From positions 6,425,001-6,489,000 of the forward strand of contig NZ_CP120737.1 of assembly GCF_029581195.1 (NCBI RefSeq): a stretch of DNA of 64,000 nucleotides, read 5' to 3'. The notes under the pieces were generated by a model that was given only the letters and a program-made list of their open reading frames with translations, ran no database searches and was not told the origin of the DNA. Source of the DNA: Solwaraspora sp. WMMD791. Lineage in GTDB: Bacteria; Actinomycetota; Actinomycetes; Mycobacteriales; Micromonosporaceae. Shown piece after piece: positions 45,555 to 54,599 of the stretch (the stretch's first letter is position 1; each line of letters starts with the position of its first letter). The translations under genes and the position numbers were made by a program.

Positions 45555-48280
45555 CCGGGATCGCCGTCGTCCCGGCCACCGCCGACCGGCGGCCGGCGAT
45601 CGACACCACGCTGGCACCGTACGCGCTGGTCCGGCTGGCCGCCCTGCCGTATCCGGCGACCCCGGCCGCCACCCGGCGCTTCCGGGCCGCCCTGCGGCAG
45701 CTGGTCGACCTGCGGGCGCGGATCACCGAGCTGGCCCCGCCGCTGGCCGACGCGCTGTACGCCAGCGCCGACGCCCACCCGGCCGAGTTCCACCGTAGGG
45801 CGGTGCTGCCGCTGCGCCGCGACGTGCACAACGGGCGGTTGCCCCGGCCGGAACGGCTCGCCGCCCTCGGCGACCTGCTGGACCGGGTGCCGGACCTGAC
45901 AGCCTGGCTGGCGATGATGCGCCAGGCCGCGCAGGTGCGGGCGGAGCTGGCCGAGCTGGCCACCGACGCGCTCGGCGCCGAACGCGCCGCGCTGGCCGAG
46001 GTCTGCGCCGCCGAACCGCTGCGCCGGGCGGTCACCCTCACCGGCGCCGACCTGCTGCGCGGCATCGACCGGGCGGCCGCCGCCGGTGCCCACCCGGACA
46101 GCCGGGCCCGCAAGTCGGAACCGAACGCGCTGCGGTACGCGTTGCGGGCCACCGCCAAGACCAGTCCACTGTCCTGGTTCACCTACGTGGGCTGGGGCAA
46201 CTGGGTCGACCCGCCGACGGCGCCGCCGACACCGACGACGGACCCGACGTCGGCACCGACGGTGGCACCGACGGCGTCGGCCGATGCGGCCGTACCGGTC
46301 GACCCGGCGGCGGTCGCCGACCCGCCGGTGGCCGTGGCCCAGGCCAACCGGACCCTGCTGGCCCGCCTGCTCGCCGCGGTGCTGGCCGAACCGGCCCTGC
46401 GCGACACCGTGCCGCACCGGCTCGCCGCCGCGATCACCATCACGGGTGACCAGCTGACGTTCCGCCGGGACCGCCCGGTGCAGGGCGTCGACCGGATCAT
46501 CTCGGTGCTGGAGGAAGAGGTCTCGCTGGCCTGCACCGGACCGCTGCGGCTGCTGATCGACCGGACCCGGGCCGCCGGCCCGGCCGGGGTCACCCCGGGT
46601 GACCTGGTCGCCGAGCTGGCCCGGCGACTGCCCGGCGGCCCGCAGCGTACCGCCGCCGCCGCGACCCGCTACGTCGGACAGGTCCTCGACGCCGGGCTGC
46701 TGCTGGCCGTCGAACCTGTCGACCCGCAGGACCCGCAGGCGCTGCGGCACATCGCCGACTGGCTCGGCCGGCACGGCCGGCCCGACCTGGCCGCGCTGCT
46801 CGCCGACATCGACGCGCGGACCGAACGGTTCGGCACCGTCACGGCCGGCGAGCGGGCCGCCGCGCTGGCGTCGCTGCGCGACGCCTGGCGCAGCGCCTAC
46901 GAGGCGGTCGGACTGTCCTGGTTCGACGCACCGGTGCTGGCCGAGGACGTGGCGGTGCGCACACCGCTGCGGCTGGGCCGGGCCCACGGCCGGGCCGCCG
47001 CCGACGCGCTGCCCGCGCTGGCCGGGCTGGTCGAGCTGTTCGACCAGTACCTGCCGCTGCGTCGGCTGGTCCGGGACCGCTTCGTCGCCCGGTACGGCGT
47101 CGGCGGGCGGTGCCCGCGCGCCGCCGACTTCTCCACCGAGATGAGCCAGGTGTGGCGGGCGTACAACCTGGTCACCCCCTCCGGGGTGATCAGCCCGGCG
47201 GCGGAGTTCGCCGACCTGGTCACCCCGCAACTGCGGGAACTGGCCGAGGCACGGGCCGGGCTGCTGGCCCGGCTGCGGGCGGCGGCACCGGCCGACGCGG
47301 CCGAGTTCACCCTGCCGGACGGGATCGTCCGGGACGCGGCGGCGGCCCTGCCCGCCTGGGTCACCGCCCGCCCCGCCTCGTACGCCTACTTCGTCCAGCC
47401 GGCCCGCACCGCGCGGGCCGACCTGCTGGTGCTCAACCACGTGTACGCCGGTTGGGGCCGGTTCACCAGCCGGTTCCTCGACCTGCTGGCGCCACAGGCG
47501 AAGGCGCAGGTGGCGGCGCAGATCCGGGCGACCCTCGGCCCGCGCGCCCAGGTGGCACAGTTCCGCCCGGTCACCGGGTTCAACGCCAACCTGCATCCGC
47601 TGCTGGTCGACCACGAGGTGGGCGAGGACGGCCGCTGGGCCGACCTGCTCGCCGACCGGGTCGGGCTGCGCCACGACCCGGTGACCGACCAGGTACGGCT
47701 GGTCCGCGACGACACCGGCGCCGACCTGGACGTGCTCTACCTCGGGTTCCTCGTCCCGTTCGTGATGCCGGACCGGACCGTACCGCTGCATTTCGACCTC
47801 AGCAGCGGCCTGGTCGGACCGGGCCTGCTCGCCCCGACCGGCGAGGTGGCCGGTGCCCGGCACCGGACCCGGCTGCGCTACCGCGACCTGGTGCTCAGCC
47901 GGCGTTCCTGGACGCTGCCGACCGAGGCCGCGCAGCGGCTACGGGACGACCTGGAGGCCGACGGCGACGTGCCGTTCGACGCGGTCGGCACCTGGCGGGC
48001 CCGCCTCGGCCTGCCCGCCGAGGTGTTCGTCGCCGCCGCCGGGGTGGACGTGCGCGGCGGCCCGGACGACTACCAGCGCTACCTGTCGCTGCCCAAACCG
48101 CAGTACGTCGACCTCGACAACGCGCTGCACCTGCGGAACCTGCCCCGGCTGCTGGCCCGTCACGACGGGCCGGTGCGGTTCGAGGAGGCCCTGCCGGTGC
48201 CCGGCGTCGGCAACCCGCAGGGGCGGGTCGTCGAGCTGGTCGCCGAGACCTACCGGAAGGGGTGGGGCGGCCATGACTGA
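45551..48280 (+). CDS. Thiopeptide dehydratase, tRNA-Glu-dependent glutamylation subunit (LanB N-terminal type, LazB-like)
   Basis: A 909-residue protein of the LanB N-terminal class. Such proteins move glutamate from glutamyl-tRNA to Ser/Thr of the precursor; elimination then gives dehydroalanine. The N-terminal IDTTLAPYALVRLAALP, the central KTSPLSWFTYVGWG and SWFDAPVLAEDV, and the late LNHVYAGWGRFTSRF and FNANLHPLLVDHEV match lantibiotic dehydratases of thiopeptide clusters. The elimination domain is absent and is supplied by the LazF-like protein. A Pro/Thr/Ala-rich insert lies at about 220-255. ATG overlaps the permease stop. Confidence 0.88.
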   Translation: MTGIAVVPATADRRPAIDTTLAPYALVRLAALPYPATPAATRRFRAALRQLVDLRARITELAPPLADALYASADAHPAEFHRRAVLPLRRDVHNGRLPRPERLAALGDLLDRVPDLTAWLAMMRQAAQVRAELAELATDALGAERAALAEVCAAEPLRRAVTLTGADLLRGIDRAAAAGAHPDSRARKSEPNALRYALRATAKTSPLSWFTYVGWGNWVDPPTAPPTPTTDPTSAPTVAPTASADAAVPVDPAAVADPPVAVAQANRTLLARLLAAVLAEPALRDTVPHRLAAAITITGDQLTFRRDRPVQGVDRIISVLEEEVSLACTGPLRLLIDRTRAAGPAGVTPGDLVAELARRLPGGPQRTAAAATRYVGQVLDAGLLLAVEPVDPQDPQALRHIADWLGRHGRPDLAALLADIDARTERFGTVTAGERAAALASLRDAWRSAYEAVGLSWFDAPVLAEDVAVRTPLRLGRAHGRAAADALPALAGLVELFDQYLPLRRLVRDRFVARYGVGGRCPRAADFSTEMSQVWRAYNLVTPSGVISPAAEFADLVTPQLRELAEARAGLLARLRAAAPADAAEFTLPDGIVRDAAAALPAWVTARPASYAYFVQPARTARADLLVLNHVYAGWGRFTSRFLDLLAPQAKAQVAAQIRATLGPRAQVAQFRPVTGFNANLHPLLVDHEVGEDGRWADLLADRVGLRHDPVTDQVRLVRDDTGADLDVLYLGFLVPFVMPDRTVPLHFDLSSGLVGPGLLAPTGEVAGARHRTRLRYRDLVLSRRSWTLPTEAAQRLRDDLEADGDVPFDAVGTWRARLGLPAEVFVAAAGVDVRGGPDDYQRYLSLPKPQYVDLDNALHLRNLPRLLARHDGPVRFEEALPVPGVGNPQGRVVELVAETYRKGWGGHD

Positions 48281-49439
48281 CGCCCTCGACATCGTCACCT
48301 ACTACCATTCGCCGACCAAGCTGCCGCTGCTGCGCGCGGCGGTGCTGCCGGCCGCCCGCTGGGCCGCCGGGCAGGGGTTCGCCGTACACCTGGAACGGCA
48401 CTGGCGGCACGGACCGCACCTGCGGATCCGGCTGGCCGCCACCGACCCGGCCGGCGCGGCGGAGCTGGCCGTGGTCGCGACCGCGGTCGCCGGCCGGCTG
48501 CGCCGCCACCTCGCCGAGCAGCCCAGCACCGAGCAGATCAGCGTCGCCGAGCTGCTCGCCCAGGCCGAACAGGCCGGCCGGATCGAGCTGGTGCCGCCGC
48601 CGTACGCGCCGATCCACCCGGACAACACCGTCCGCGTCGAACCGGTCGACGACCGCGCGTTGGCGACCCTGTTCGGCTCCGCCGAGGCGGTCGAGTGCCG
48701 GGCCGAGCTGCTGCGCCTGGGGGTGCCGGCGGTCGCTGCCGCCGCCGACCGGTTGGCCACCGCCGGTGACAGCGCCGCCGCCCGGGTACGGACCTGCGTG
48801 ACCGCGATGGCGCTGCACGCCGGCCGCTACCCGCTCGGGCTCGGCAGCGGCCACCAGTCGTTCCTGTCGCATCTGGAGGAGTTCCTCGTCCACCACGACC
48901 CGGACGGTCGGGTACGGGCCGCGTTCGACCGGCAGTGGCAGCGGTCCGCCGACCCGGTGACCGCCCTGGTCGCCCGGCTGGCGACCCCGACGGACGCGCC
49001 GGGGTCGGGGCTGGACCCGGCGGAACGGGAGTGGGAACAGTGGACGGTGCGGGCCGCCGAGGTGAGCGGGGCCGCGTACGCCCGGGGTGAACTGCCTCGG
49101 GTGCCAGGGGAGCGCTACCTGGAGCGGGCCGAGCAGATCGGCGACCCGGACACGGTACGCCGCTGGCACTCGGAGCGCACCGAGTACAGCGAGTACCACC
49201 AGCTGCTGCGGCAGGTCGACTTCGACCGGGTCCCGTACGAGCGGGAGTTCGTCACCTACCGCTTCGCCACCAACGTGCTCTACCTGCTGCTGGGTCTGCT
49301 GGACGTGCAGCCGACCGAGCGCTACCTGGCCGCCTACCTGCTCAGCCGGGCGGCCGAACGGATCACCGGAATCACCTGGCAGGAACGGATCACCGGTTAC
49401 CTGACCAGGTTGGCCGCGACGGCACAGGAGGTGGCGTGA
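48273..49439 (+). CDS. Thiopeptide pyridine synthase ([4+2] cycloaddition enzyme, LazC/TclM-like)
   Basis: A 388-residue protein of the SpaB C-terminal-like fold used by thiopeptide pyridine synthases. It should fuse two dehydroalanines and release the leader, closing the macrocycle. Key segments are YYHSPTKLPLLRAAVLP, ERHWRHGPHLRIRL, the HxSxLSHLEEFL-like GHQSFLSHLEEFLVHH and the C-terminal ITGITWQERITGYL. Length and the neighbours (LanB before, E1-like and YcaO after) match LazC. It overlaps the dehydratase gene by 8 bases. Confidence 0.85.
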   Translation: MTDALDIVTYYHSPTKLPLLRAAVLPAARWAAGQGFAVHLERHWRHGPHLRIRLAATDPAGAAELAVVATAVAGRLRRHLAEQPSTEQISVAELLAQAEQAGRIELVPPPYAPIHPDNTVRVEPVDDRALATLFGSAEAVECRAELLRLGVPAVAAAADRLATAGDSAAARVRTCVTAMALHAGRYPLGLGSGHQSFLSHLEEFLVHHDPDGRVRAAFDRQWQRSADPVTALVARLATPTDAPGSGLDPAEREWEQWTVRAAEVSGAAYARGELPRVPGERYLERAEQIGDPDTVRRWHSERTEYSEYHQLLRQVDFDRVPYEREFVTYRFATNVLYLLLGLLDVQPTERYLAAYLLSRAAERITGITWQERITGYLTRLAATAQEVA

Positions 49440-51394
49440 TGAGCCCGCAGCCATTGACCACGGCCGCGGAGGTCGGGGCAGCCGACGACCCGCAGCCGAC
49501 AGCGGGGACCGTCGTGCGACTGCGACCGGTGGTGTTCGCCACTCCGACCGGCACCGGGGTGCACGTACGGGGCTGGTCGTCGAGCTTCACCGTCAGCGGT
49601 GGCACCGGGGTGTGGACGGTGTGGCAGCTGCTCGCCCGGCAGCTGGCCGGCGGGCTGTCACCGCAGCGGCTGGCCCGACCGGTCGGCCGACCTGAGGTGG
49701 ACCGGGCCGTCCGGCTGCTGCTGGAGCAGCTGCGCGAACACGACATGCTGGTCGAGGTGCCGGCCGGCTGGGGCGACCGGGACGAACCCGGGCTGCCGCC
49801 GGCCGACCTGGCCCGCTGGCTGGAGTCGGTGGCCGCCGACCCGGCGGCGGCCTGGGACCGGCTGCGGTCGACCACGGTCACCGTGGCCGGCACCGGCCCG
49901 GTGGCGGCGGCCGCGACCCGGACGTTGACCGGCACCGGCCTGACCGTCGACGCGCCCGGCGGCACCGGCCCGGACACCGTCGTGCTCGCCGGCGACGCGG
50001 CGGTCGCGGCCCGCTGCCTGGCCGAGACCGGGTACGTGACCCCGGTCGCCGCGCCGGGCGAGGTGAGCGCGCACAGCGCGGCGATCGCCACCCGGCTGAC
50101 CCGCGACACCGACGGCGGGCCGGCCACCGCCGAGCCGGCCGCCGTTGATCGGCCGGCCGCCGCCGGCCGGGTGGCTCCGGCGCTGGCCGCGCTGGTCGGT
50201 GCCGCCGCCGCGCACCGGATCGTCTGCGCCGTCGCCGGGCTGCCGGACCCGGCCGAGGAGGCCGCCACCCTGCCCGGTGGGGAACCCGCCGCACCCGGCC
50301 CGCACTACCCGGCCGCGCTGGTCGCCCGGCTCGACCCGGTCCGGGCCACGTACCACCCGTGGTTGCCGGCGGCCCGTGCCCCGCTGCCCGGCGCCCCGGC
50401 CGACATCGACGCGGTCGGCCTGCGCCTGGCGGCGCTGGGCGACCCGGTGCTCGGCCCGGTACCGGCGGCCCTGCCCGGCGACCTGCCGCAGCTGCCGGCG
50501 ATGCTGGCGCTGGCCGGCCCGGCGCTCGGTGTCGCCGCCACCGCCGACGCCGCCCGCATCGACGCCACCCTGCGCTACGTCGAGACCCACCTGGGCCTCA
50601 CCGGGGCACCACCCGCCGTCGACCAGGCGACGCCGCCGACGCCGGCTCTGACGCCGACGCCGGCTCTGACGCCGACGCCGGCTCTGACGGCGACGCGGTC
50701 GGTGACGGCGGCCGCGGTCGGCGTGGACACGCGGCACGCCACCGGGGTCGCGTTGCGCCGGCTGGTCCACGCCGTCGGCCACCACCTCGACGCCGTCGAG
50801 GTGGCCGAGGCCGAGTGGGCCACCGCACCGGCCGCCCGACGCTGGTGGAAGGCGCTGACCCGGCGGTTCGGCGTACCGGCGCGGGTGGTGGCCCACCGAC
50901 TGCCCGCCGGCGCGGTGCACGCCGAGATCGTCACCGACGACGGGCCGCTGGCCTGGGCGGTGGAGGCCGACGCCGCCGACGCGGTGGCGCTGGCGGCGCT
51001 CGCCGCGACCGGGGTCGCTCAGGCCCGGGCCGCCGGCGTCGAGGTGCCGACCGGCCCGGTGAGCCTGGCCGGCGCGGCACCGACCTGGCTGCCCGGCGAC
51101 CCGCAGCTGGCACCGTGGACCGACGACACCTGGTACTGGCCGGCCGGGGTGATCGACCACGAGGAACGGCTGCAGCAGGCGCTGCGGGCAGCGCTGACCA
51201 CCGGCGGCGCCACCCTGACGGGGCGGCCGGTGGTGCCGGACACCGCCGACACCGATCCCGCCGACGAGGACACCCACACGGTCGTCCACGCGCTGGCCGT
51301 CACCGGTTTCGTGGCGCGGAGCTTCCGGTGGACCGCCGCCGTGTCCGACGACACCACCGCGGGCCCCACCGCCACCCCGAGCCGAGGAGCCTGA
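49439..51394 (+). CDS. RRE-containing E1-like (ocin-ThiF) cyclodehydratase partner, LazD-like
   Basis: A 651-residue protein. Residues about 20-105 look like a RiPP recognition element (winged-helix, PqqD-like; VVRLRPVVFATPTGTGVHVR...AVRLLLEQL), which binds the leader peptide. A Rossmann-like E1/ThiF region follows (TVTVAGTGPVAAAATRTL). An insert with an 18-bp DNA repeat (PTPALTPTPALTPTPALT) precedes the C-terminal domain. It presents precursors to the YcaO enzyme. AGGAGG lies 7 bases before ATG 49439, which shares one base with the previous stop. Confidence 0.82.
   Translation: MSPQPLTTAAEVGAADDPQPTAGTVVRLRPVVFATPTGTGVHVRGWSSSFTVSGGTGVWTVWQLLARQLAGGLSPQRLARPVGRPEVDRAVRLLLEQLREHDMLVEVPAGWGDRDEPGLPPADLARWLESVAADPAAAWDRLRSTTVTVAGTGPVAAAATRTLTGTGLTVDAPGGTGPDTVVLAGDAAVAARCLAETGYVTPVAAPGEVSAHSAAIATRLTRDTDGGPATAEPAAVDRPAAAGRVAPALAALVGAAAAHRIVCAVAGLPDPAEEAATLPGGEPAAPGPHYPAALVARLDPVRATYHPWLPAARAPLPGAPADIDAVGLRLAALGDPVLGPVPAALPGDLPQLPAMLALAGPALGVAATADAARIDATLRYVETHLGLTGAPPAVDQATPPTPALTPTPALTPTPALTATRSVTAAAVGVDTRHATGVALRRLVHAVGHHLDAVEVAEAEWATAPAARRWWKALTRRFGVPARVVAHRLPAGAVHAEIVTDDGPLAWAVEADAADAVALAALAATGVAQARAAGVEVPTGPVSLAGAAPTWLPGDPQLAPWTDDTWYWPAGVIDHEERLQQALRAALTTGGATLTGRPVVPDTADTDPADEDTHTVVHALAVTGFVARSFRWTAAVSDDTTAGPTATPSRGA
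50633..50686 (+). repeat. In-frame 18-bp tandem repeat in the LazD-like gene
   Basis: Three copies of ACGCCGACGCCGGCTCTG encode PTPALT units, a flexible linker between the E1-like domains. Such repeats may vary in number between strains. Confidence 0.8.
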
Positions 51395-51397
51395 ACC

Positions 51398-53326
51398 ATG
51401 TCGACCCGTACCGTTGCCACCCCGGTCACCGCGCTGGCGGAGGCCCTGCGCCTCGCCGGTCACCCGGCACCCGTGCGCGACGCGGCCACGGCCTGCGACA
51501 TCGAGGCCGGTGCGACCATGGTCGTCCTGCTCGACGACTGGACCCCCGCGCTGGCCGCGCGGCTCAGCGACCAGGCCTGGCGGCACGCCGCGACCGTCGT
51601 ACCGGTCCGCCTCGACGGCGGCCTGGTGCTGGTCGGTCCGGTGCTGCGCCCGACGGCGAGCGTCTGCCTGGCCTGCGCCGAGGCGGCCCGGCTGCGGGTG
51701 TTCGGGCCGGGGGTGCCCCGCCGCAACCCGGGGCTGCGGCTGGGCGGCACCGTCCCACCGAGCCTGCTGCCGGTGGTGGCCGGCACCGTCGCCGACGCGC
51801 TGACCGAGCCGGACCGGTTCGACGCGACCGTGGTGGCGATCCGCACCGACCACGCCACCGTCAGCAGCCACCGGGTCCGGCCCCGCCGGCAGGGCTGCCG
51901 GGTCTGCCGGCCGGTGCCGCTGGACACCCCGGACGGCGCCGAAGTGGCCCTCACCGCCACCCCGACCGGTGACCCCTACTCGCTGCGCGGCGACAACCCG
52001 CGCACCACCCGGGAAGCGTTGCGCGCCGAACTGTTCGACTGGCGGCACGGGCCCGTCGCCCACATGATCCGCACCGAGCGGTCACCGATGGCGTTGAGCA
52101 CCAGCGAACTCGCCAGCGACACCCCGGTCCGGGAAGCCGGCTACGGCCGGGCCCGCAGCTTCGCCGAATCCGAGCGGGTCGCCCTGTTCGAAGCCGTCGA
52201 ACGGGCCACCGGGATGCGGCCGTACCGGCGGCGTACCGCCGTCGAAGCGGCCTTCGCCGACCTCGGCCCGGACCGGGCGGTCGACCCGGTCCGGCTCGGG
52301 TTGCACGACCCGGCGCACCACGACCACCCGGCGTTCCGGATGGTGCCCTACACCCCGCAGACCCGGACCCGCTGGGTGTACGGCTGGTCGCTGGGTCGCC
52401 GCCGACCGGTGCTGGTGCCGGAGCACGTCGCCTACTGGGGCCTGCACCGCGGCGCCGGAGCCCGGTTCCTCTACGAAAGCTCCAACGGCTGCGGCCTGGG
52501 CAACAGCGCCGTCGAGGCGGCCCTGTACGGCATGTACGAGGTCGCCGAACGCGACGCGTTCCTGATGGCCTGGTACGCGCGGACCCCGCTGCGCCCGGTC
52601 GCCGTCCCCGACGACGACCCGGTGCTGCCGCACCTGGTGGACCGGCTCGACACGATCGGCTACGACCTGCTGTTCTTCGACGCCACCAACGATCTCGAGG
52701 TGCCGACGGTGCTGGCCCTGGTGCTGCACCGTGACCCGACCAGCGGCGCGCCGCAGGCGTTCTTCGCCGCCGGTGCCCACCCGGACCCCCGGGCGGCGCT
52801 GCGGTCGGCGGCGGCCGAGGCGGTGGTCGACGTGTTCAGCCTGCCCGAGGTGGCCCGCAACAAGCCCGGCCACCTCGACCCTGGCCGGCTACAGGCGATG
52901 TTCGACGATTCCCGGCTGGTCACCGGCCTGGAGGAACACGTCGCGGTGAACACCTTGCCGCAGGCCCGGCAGCGGTACGAGTTCCTGCTCACCGGTGAGC
53001 AGCCGGCCCACTGGCGGGACGTGTGGCCGGGCCGCCCGGCCCCGGTCACCGACCTGGCGGCGCTGCTCGGCGAGACCGTCGACCGCTGGGCCGCGCGCGG
53101 CCTGGAGACGATCGTGGTCGACCAGACCGATCCGTCGACCCGCGACCGGCTGGGGCTGCACTCGGCGAAGGTGATCGTCCCCGGCACGTTGCCGATGACG
53201 TTCGGCCACGTACACCACCGCACCCGTGGTCTGGACCGGCTGTTGCGGGTCCCGGCCGAGCTGGGCCGGCTGCCGGCACCGCTGCGCTACGCCGATCTGC
53301 CCCTGTACCCGCACCCGTTCCCGTGA
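51398..53326 (+). CDS. YcaO cyclodehydratase (azoline-forming), LazE-like
   Basis: A 642-residue enzyme that uses ATP to cyclise Cys/Ser of the precursor into azolines. The N-terminal part has a four-Cys zinc site (VCLACAE near residue 88 and GCRVCRP near 168). YcaO ATP-binding motifs are SFAESERVALFEAVERA, ESSNGCGLGNSAVEAAL with EVAERDAF, and RSAAAEAVVDV. The Pro-rich C-terminus PLYPHPFP is the PxPxP motif needed for catalysis in azoline-forming YcaOs. It begins 3 bases after the LazD-like gene. Confidence 0.93.
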   Translation: MSTRTVATPVTALAEALRLAGHPAPVRDAATACDIEAGATMVVLLDDWTPALAARLSDQAWRHAATVVPVRLDGGLVLVGPVLRPTASVCLACAEAARLRVFGPGVPRRNPGLRLGGTVPPSLLPVVAGTVADALTEPDRFDATVVAIRTDHATVSSHRVRPRRQGCRVCRPVPLDTPDGAEVALTATPTGDPYSLRGDNPRTTREALRAELFDWRHGPVAHMIRTERSPMALSTSELASDTPVREAGYGRARSFAESERVALFEAVERATGMRPYRRRTAVEAAFADLGPDRAVDPVRLGLHDPAHHDHPAFRMVPYTPQTRTRWVYGWSLGRRRPVLVPEHVAYWGLHRGAGARFLYESSNGCGLGNSAVEAALYGMYEVAERDAFLMAWYARTPLRPVAVPDDDPVLPHLVDRLDTIGYDLLFFDATNDLEVPTVLALVLHRDPTSGAPQAFFAAGAHPDPRAALRSAAAEAVVDVFSLPEVARNKPGHLDPGRLQAMFDDSRLVTGLEEHVAVNTLPQARQRYEFLLTGEQPAHWRDVWPGRPAPVTDLAALLGETVDRWAARGLETIVVDQTDPSTRDRLGLHSAKVIVPGTLPMTFGHVHHRTRGLDRLLRVPAELGRLPAPLRYADLPLYPHPFP

Positions 53327-53333
53327 GGTCGCC

Positions 53334-54599
53334 ATGTCGTCCCGTCAGCTCGTCGAAGTGCTCGCCGACGTCTACGCGCACGGACCCGGCAAGGACGTCC
53401 GGCCCGGCCCGGCACCGCCGTACCGCGCCCCGGCCGCGCCCGGCGGCGTCGCGCTGACCGCGCTGGCCGCCGCCGGCGAGGTCGGCGACCGACTGGTCAA
53501 GGTGCTGACCGCCGCGTTGGCGCCGCGCCGCTACGAGCCGTGGAACGGGTTCAACGAGCATCGTGCGTACCCGTCGCCACGGGCGGCGTACCTGGTCGAC
53601 GTGGCGGTGCGGTGCGGTGCCGCCGACTGGCTGGTCGACCCGGTCCGGGGGTGGCTGCACCCGGTGCGGCCCAGTTCGGTGCCGTCGGCGGTGCCGGCCG
53701 GGTCGGCTGGGCCGACGTCGCTGGCGGTGCCGACCGGGTTGGTGCTGCTGGAACGCCCCGGCCGGCTACCGGCCGGCTACGGCCGGCTCGCCGACGCGTT
53801 GGCCGCGCTGGAGGCCGGGCACGTCGCCGGGGCACTGGTCGAGGCGGCCGCCGGGCACGGGCTGCAGGTCACCGTACGGACGCAGGGCCGGCAGCTGACC
53901 GTCGAGCTCGGGCCGACGAGCGCCGCCGCCGGGCCGCGGCCCCGGCTCCGGGCGGTACGCAGCTCCGGGCTGAGCCCACGCGGGCTCGGCGCGGACCCGA
54001 GACCGCTGCCGGCGGCGGTGTTCGACCGGCTGGTCGCCGCCGCGTACCGGCCGCCGACCGGGTCCCCGGCCGCCTGGCCGGGCCTGCGGCACACCGTCGC
54101 CGTCGGCAACGTCACCGACCGACCGGCCGGCTGGTACGACCTGCCGCCTCCGGCGGGCACGCCGGAGGCGTCCGCAGCCGGAGCAGCCACATCGGCGGCA
54201 TCGCCACCGGTGGCGCCGCCACCGGTGGCGCCGACCCGGGCGGGTGACGCGATCGGGCAGGTGCAGCAGGCGTACACCTATCCGCGTACCGAGGTCGACG
54301 TCGCCGGCATGCCGCTGGCCTGGCTGGTCAGCGCGGACGTCGGCGCGGTGGTCCGGGCCGACGGCCCGGCCGGCTACCGGCGGCTGCTGCACACCGTCGG
54401 CGCCCTGGCCCAGCACGTCGGCACCGCAGCGGCCGAGGCGGGGCTGTTCTGCCGCCCGGTCCGCGCGGTCCGTGAGGCCGCCGCCGAGGCCGCCGCCGCG
54501 CTGCCCGCCGGGCACGACCTGATCTACCTGTTGTTGATCGGCCGGTCGCGGGTGCGTGACTTCGCCTACGACCTGAGCGACCCGGAGGTGCCGCTGTGA
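53334..54599 (+). CDS. Nitroreductase-like (SagB-type) protein, second dehydrogenase-like protein of the cluster
   Basis: A 421-residue protein. Segments NEHRAYPSPRAAYLVDVAVR, then HTVGALAQHVGTAAAEAGLFCRPV and DLIYLLLIGRS follow the pattern of FMN-dependent SagB-type azoline dehydrogenases, but the middle is divergent and rich in Ala/Pro. It is not part of the lactazole gene set as I know it. It might help the LazF-like enzyme, act on a different azoline, or be a non-catalytic partner. Seven bases separate it from the YcaO gene. Confidence 0.65.
   Translation: MSSRQLVEVLADVYAHGPGKDVRPGPAPPYRAPAAPGGVALTALAAAGEVGDRLVKVLTAALAPRRYEPWNGFNEHRAYPSPRAAYLVDVAVRCGAADWLVDPVRGWLHPVRPSSVPSAVPAGSAGPTSLAVPTGLVLLERPGRLPAGYGRLADALAALEAGHVAGALVEAAAGHGLQVTVRTQGRQLTVELGPTSAAAGPRPRLRAVRSSGLSPRGLGADPRPLPAAVFDRLVAAAYRPPTGSPAAWPGLRHTVAVGNVTDRPAGWYDLPPPAGTPEASAAGAATSAASPPVAPPPVAPTRAGDAIGQVQQAYTYPRTEVDVAGMPLAWLVSADVGAVVRADGPAGYRRLLHTVGALAQHVGTAAAEAGLFCRPVRAVREAAAEAAAALPAGHDLIYLLLIGRSRVRDFAYDLSDPEVPL

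Noticed and set aside
50633-50686. 18-bp repeat as a CRISPR-like or protein-binding array
   Set aside because: It is in frame, encodes a Pro/Thr/Ala linker and has no spacers.
49658-52063. Minus-strand frame of 801 codons opposite the LazD-like and YcaO genes
   Set aside because: Gly/Arg-rich shadow; no ribosome binding site or family match.
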